From Chloroflexota bacterium (GTDB taxonomy: Bacteria > Chloroflexota > Dehalococcoidia > Plut-88900), in the NCBI GenBank assembly GCA_022566235.1, contig JADFJI010000105.1, positions 1-7,269 of the forward strand: DNA of 7,269 nt. Direction: 5' to 3'. This document shows positions 6,154-7,269 of this stretch, piece after piece (positions within the stretch are counted from its first letter, which is position 1; each line of letters opens with the position of its first letter). The notes under the pieces are model-generated. The model did not search any database. It saw nothing but the letters and a program-made list of their open reading frames with translations, and was not told the origin of the DNA. A program made the translations under genes and the position numbers.

Positions 6154-6945
6154 ATGCGACCCAACAAGATCAAGCAGATGTGGCGAGAAGGAAAACCGGT
6201 GGTGATGGGCTGGATAGGCAGCCCCGACACCTACATGGCCGAGGTGCTGGCCCACGCCGGCTTCGATGCCCTGGTTCTGGACATGCAGCACGGCATGGGG
6301 ATCGGCCCCGACAGGGCCGCCCAGTGGTTCCAGGCTGTCAGCACCACCGATACGGTGCCCATGGCCCGTATCCCCTGGAACGATCCCGTCTGGTTTCAAT
6401 GGGTGCTGGACGCCGGGGCCTACGGCGTCATCGTCCCACTGGTCAACAACGCCGAGGAGGCCGCCAGGGCCGGCAGAGCATGTCGCTATCCTCCCGTGGG
6501 GGTCCGAAGCATCGGCCCCAACCGGGCCAGCCTGTACGCCGGAAGCGACTACGTCCTCAACGCCAACGAGGAGATAGTCTGCCTGGTAATGGTGGAGAGC
6601 ATCAACACCATCCCCAACCTGGAGGCGATGGCCCAGGTCAAGGGTATCGATGGCTTCTATATCGGCCCCGCCGACCTGGCCCTATCCATAGGGGTGGACC
6701 CCACCAAGTACAGGGAGAGCCAGGAGCACAACGAGGCCTCCCAGAAGGTGCTGGACGTGGCCCGGGCCAACGGTCTGGTGGCTGGCACCCACTGTCGGAG
6801 CCCCGAGGAGGTCGCGGAGCGCTTTGAGCAGGGATTCATGTTCTGTCCTGCGGTCGCGGACGCATCGTTGATGGCCGCCGCCGCCAGGGGGGCGCTGGAG
6901 AAGGTCCGCAAGCCCGAGAAGGAGGCCGCCAAGCCCTTCTACTAG
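6154..6945 (+). CDS. HpcH/HpaI-family aldolase (class II pyruvate-type)
   Basis: A 263-residue metal-dependent aldolase related to 4-hydroxy-2-oxoheptanedioate aldolase and 2-keto-3-deoxy-L-rhamnonate aldolase, which cleave hydroxy-oxo acids to pyruvate plus an aldehyde. Visible catalytic positions: His46 in DMQHG, Arg72 in MARIPW, RYPPVGVRS (111-119), metal ligand Glu148 in MVESI and metal ligand Asp174 in IGPADLALS. The residue before His46 is Gln, where HpaI itself has Glu. The exact substrate cannot be given. I chose the ATG at 6154 because GGAGG (6144-6148) is spaced correctly; an in-frame TTG at 6130 lacks a ribosome binding site. It follows the peroxiredoxin gene and converges on the MFS gene. 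No signal peptide or membrane segment. Confidence 0.93.
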   Translation: MRPNKIKQMWREGKPVVMGWIGSPDTYMAEVLAHAGFDALVLDMQHGMGIGPDRAAQWFQAVSTTDTVPMARIPWNDPVWFQWVLDAGAYGVIVPLVNNAEEAARAGRACRYPPVGVRSIGPNRASLYAGSDYVLNANEEIVCLVMVESINTIPNLEAMAQVKGIDGFYIGPADLALSIGVDPTKYRESQEHNEASQKVLDVARANGLVAGTHCRSPEEVAERFEQGFMFCPAVADASLMAAAARGALEKVRKPEKEAAKPFY

Positions 6946-6956
6946 CTCGAAATGCG

Positions 6957-6987
6957 TAGCCCCTCACCCCGCCTGTCCTAAGCCCTT
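6957..6987. repeat. Degenerate fragment of the palindromic repeat family
   Basis: The reverse complement of 6968-6983 matches 2833-2848 at 15 of 16 bases, including 12 contiguous identical bases (AGGACAGGCGGG). It lies in the convergent gap between the aldolase and MFS genes. Its flanks (GGTGAGG) only loosely resemble the family, and no paired arm is visible, so it is probably a remnant. Confidence 0.5.
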
Positions 6988-7027
6988 CCCGTACGTGAAA
7001 GATCAAATGGGGAGCGGTTGAGCTACC

Positions 7028-7269
7028 TCAGTCTAAAACCGCCCTCTCTACTCCGGACTCCCGGGAGGTGAGGGCAATGGGCCCCGAGACAAGAGTGGCG
7101 CAGCCGAAGGCTACAAAGACCCAGGTGTAGCTGCCCAGGGCGTCGAAGGTCACTCCCGCCAGGTAGGGTCCGAGAATCGCCCCGAAGACGTATGGGGCCA
7201 GGACCACACCCTGGATGACCCCGATGTGCCGGCGCCCGAAGTGATCCGCCAGGAGAGAGAAGAGCACCG
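7028..7269 (-). CDS. Major facilitator superfamily transporter, C-terminal fragment
   Basis: An open frame from the window edge to the TGA at 7030-7028, giving the last 79 or so residues of a membrane transporter whose start lies outside. LLADHFGRRHIG is the MFS cytoplasmic-loop motif (acidic residue followed by GRR). Two hydrophobic segments follow, around IQGVVLAPYVFGAILGPYL and YTWVFVAFGCATLVSGPIAL, then a short polar tail, as expected for transmembrane helices 11 and 12 with a cytoplasmic C-terminus. The motif fits carboxylate or drug/proton antiporter branches; substrate unknown. The GTG near 7267 is an internal valine, not a start. It converges on the aldolase gene. Confidence 0.85.
   Translation of the reverse strand, partial: VLFSLLADHFGRRHIGVIQGVVLAPYVFGAILGPYLAGVTFDALGSYTWVFVAFGCATLVSGPIALTSRESGVERAVLD

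Noticed and set aside
6946..7027. Terminator between the convergent aldolase and MFS genes
   Set aside because: No stem with a following T-run on either strand; only a repeat remnant is visible.

Overview
This 7.3-kb window comes from a GC-rich bacterial chromosome (about 60% G+C by eye, densely coding, Shine-Dalgarno led genes). No phage, plasmid or CRISPR signal is visible. The gene mix is a GSAM-like aminotransferase, a phosphotriesterase-family hydrolase, a GYD-domain protein, an HpcH-type aldolase and MFS transport, together with short palindromic repeats. I associate that mix with Chloroflexota of the Dehalococcoidia/SAR202 type, but this is a low-to-moderate inference and nothing here is a decisive taxonomic marker.

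Layout. (1) 1-2059, minus: an aconitase (AcnA/IRP type), intact over 686 codons and cut by the window edge just before its C-terminal swivel domain. (2) 2201-2326, minus: a lone 5S rRNA gene with its own sigma70-like promoter (2343-2372) and a U-tract directly after its terminal helix; no 16S, 23S or tRNA lies beside it in the window. (3) 2399-5434, minus: a likely transcription unit running aminotransferase (5434-4133), phosphotriesterase-family hydrolase (3957-2911) and GYD-domain protein (2692-2399). Between the last two lies a palindromic-repeat block of about 159 bp bracketed by a perfect 12-bp direct repeat. It looks like a small inserted element that split a formerly tight gene pair. 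(4) 5435-5629: a divergent intergenic region with a very good plus-strand promoter (TTGACA-17-TATGTT) and a weaker minus-strand one. (5) 5630-6945, plus: a BCP-type peroxiredoxin followed by an HpcH/HpaI-family aldolase. (6) 6946-7027: a convergent gap holding a degenerate fragment of the same repeat family. (7) 7028-7269, minus: the C-terminal end of an MFS transporter cut by the window edge.

How the genes may work together: the aminotransferase, the metal-dependent hydrolase, the pyruvate/aldehyde-type aldolase and the transporter together look like a small catabolic neighbourhood. It could take up an organic acid or amide/lactone, hydrolyse it, transaminate it and cleave the carbon chain to pyruvate-like products that feed the TCA cycle, where aconitase acts. 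The substrate cannot be read from the sequence. Peroxiredoxin and aconitase are general housekeeping genes. No gene-free stretch exceeds 300 bases. I do not see a clearly unprecedented multi-gene system; the most unusual items are the direct-repeat-bracketed palindrome block and the orphan, separately promoted 5S gene.
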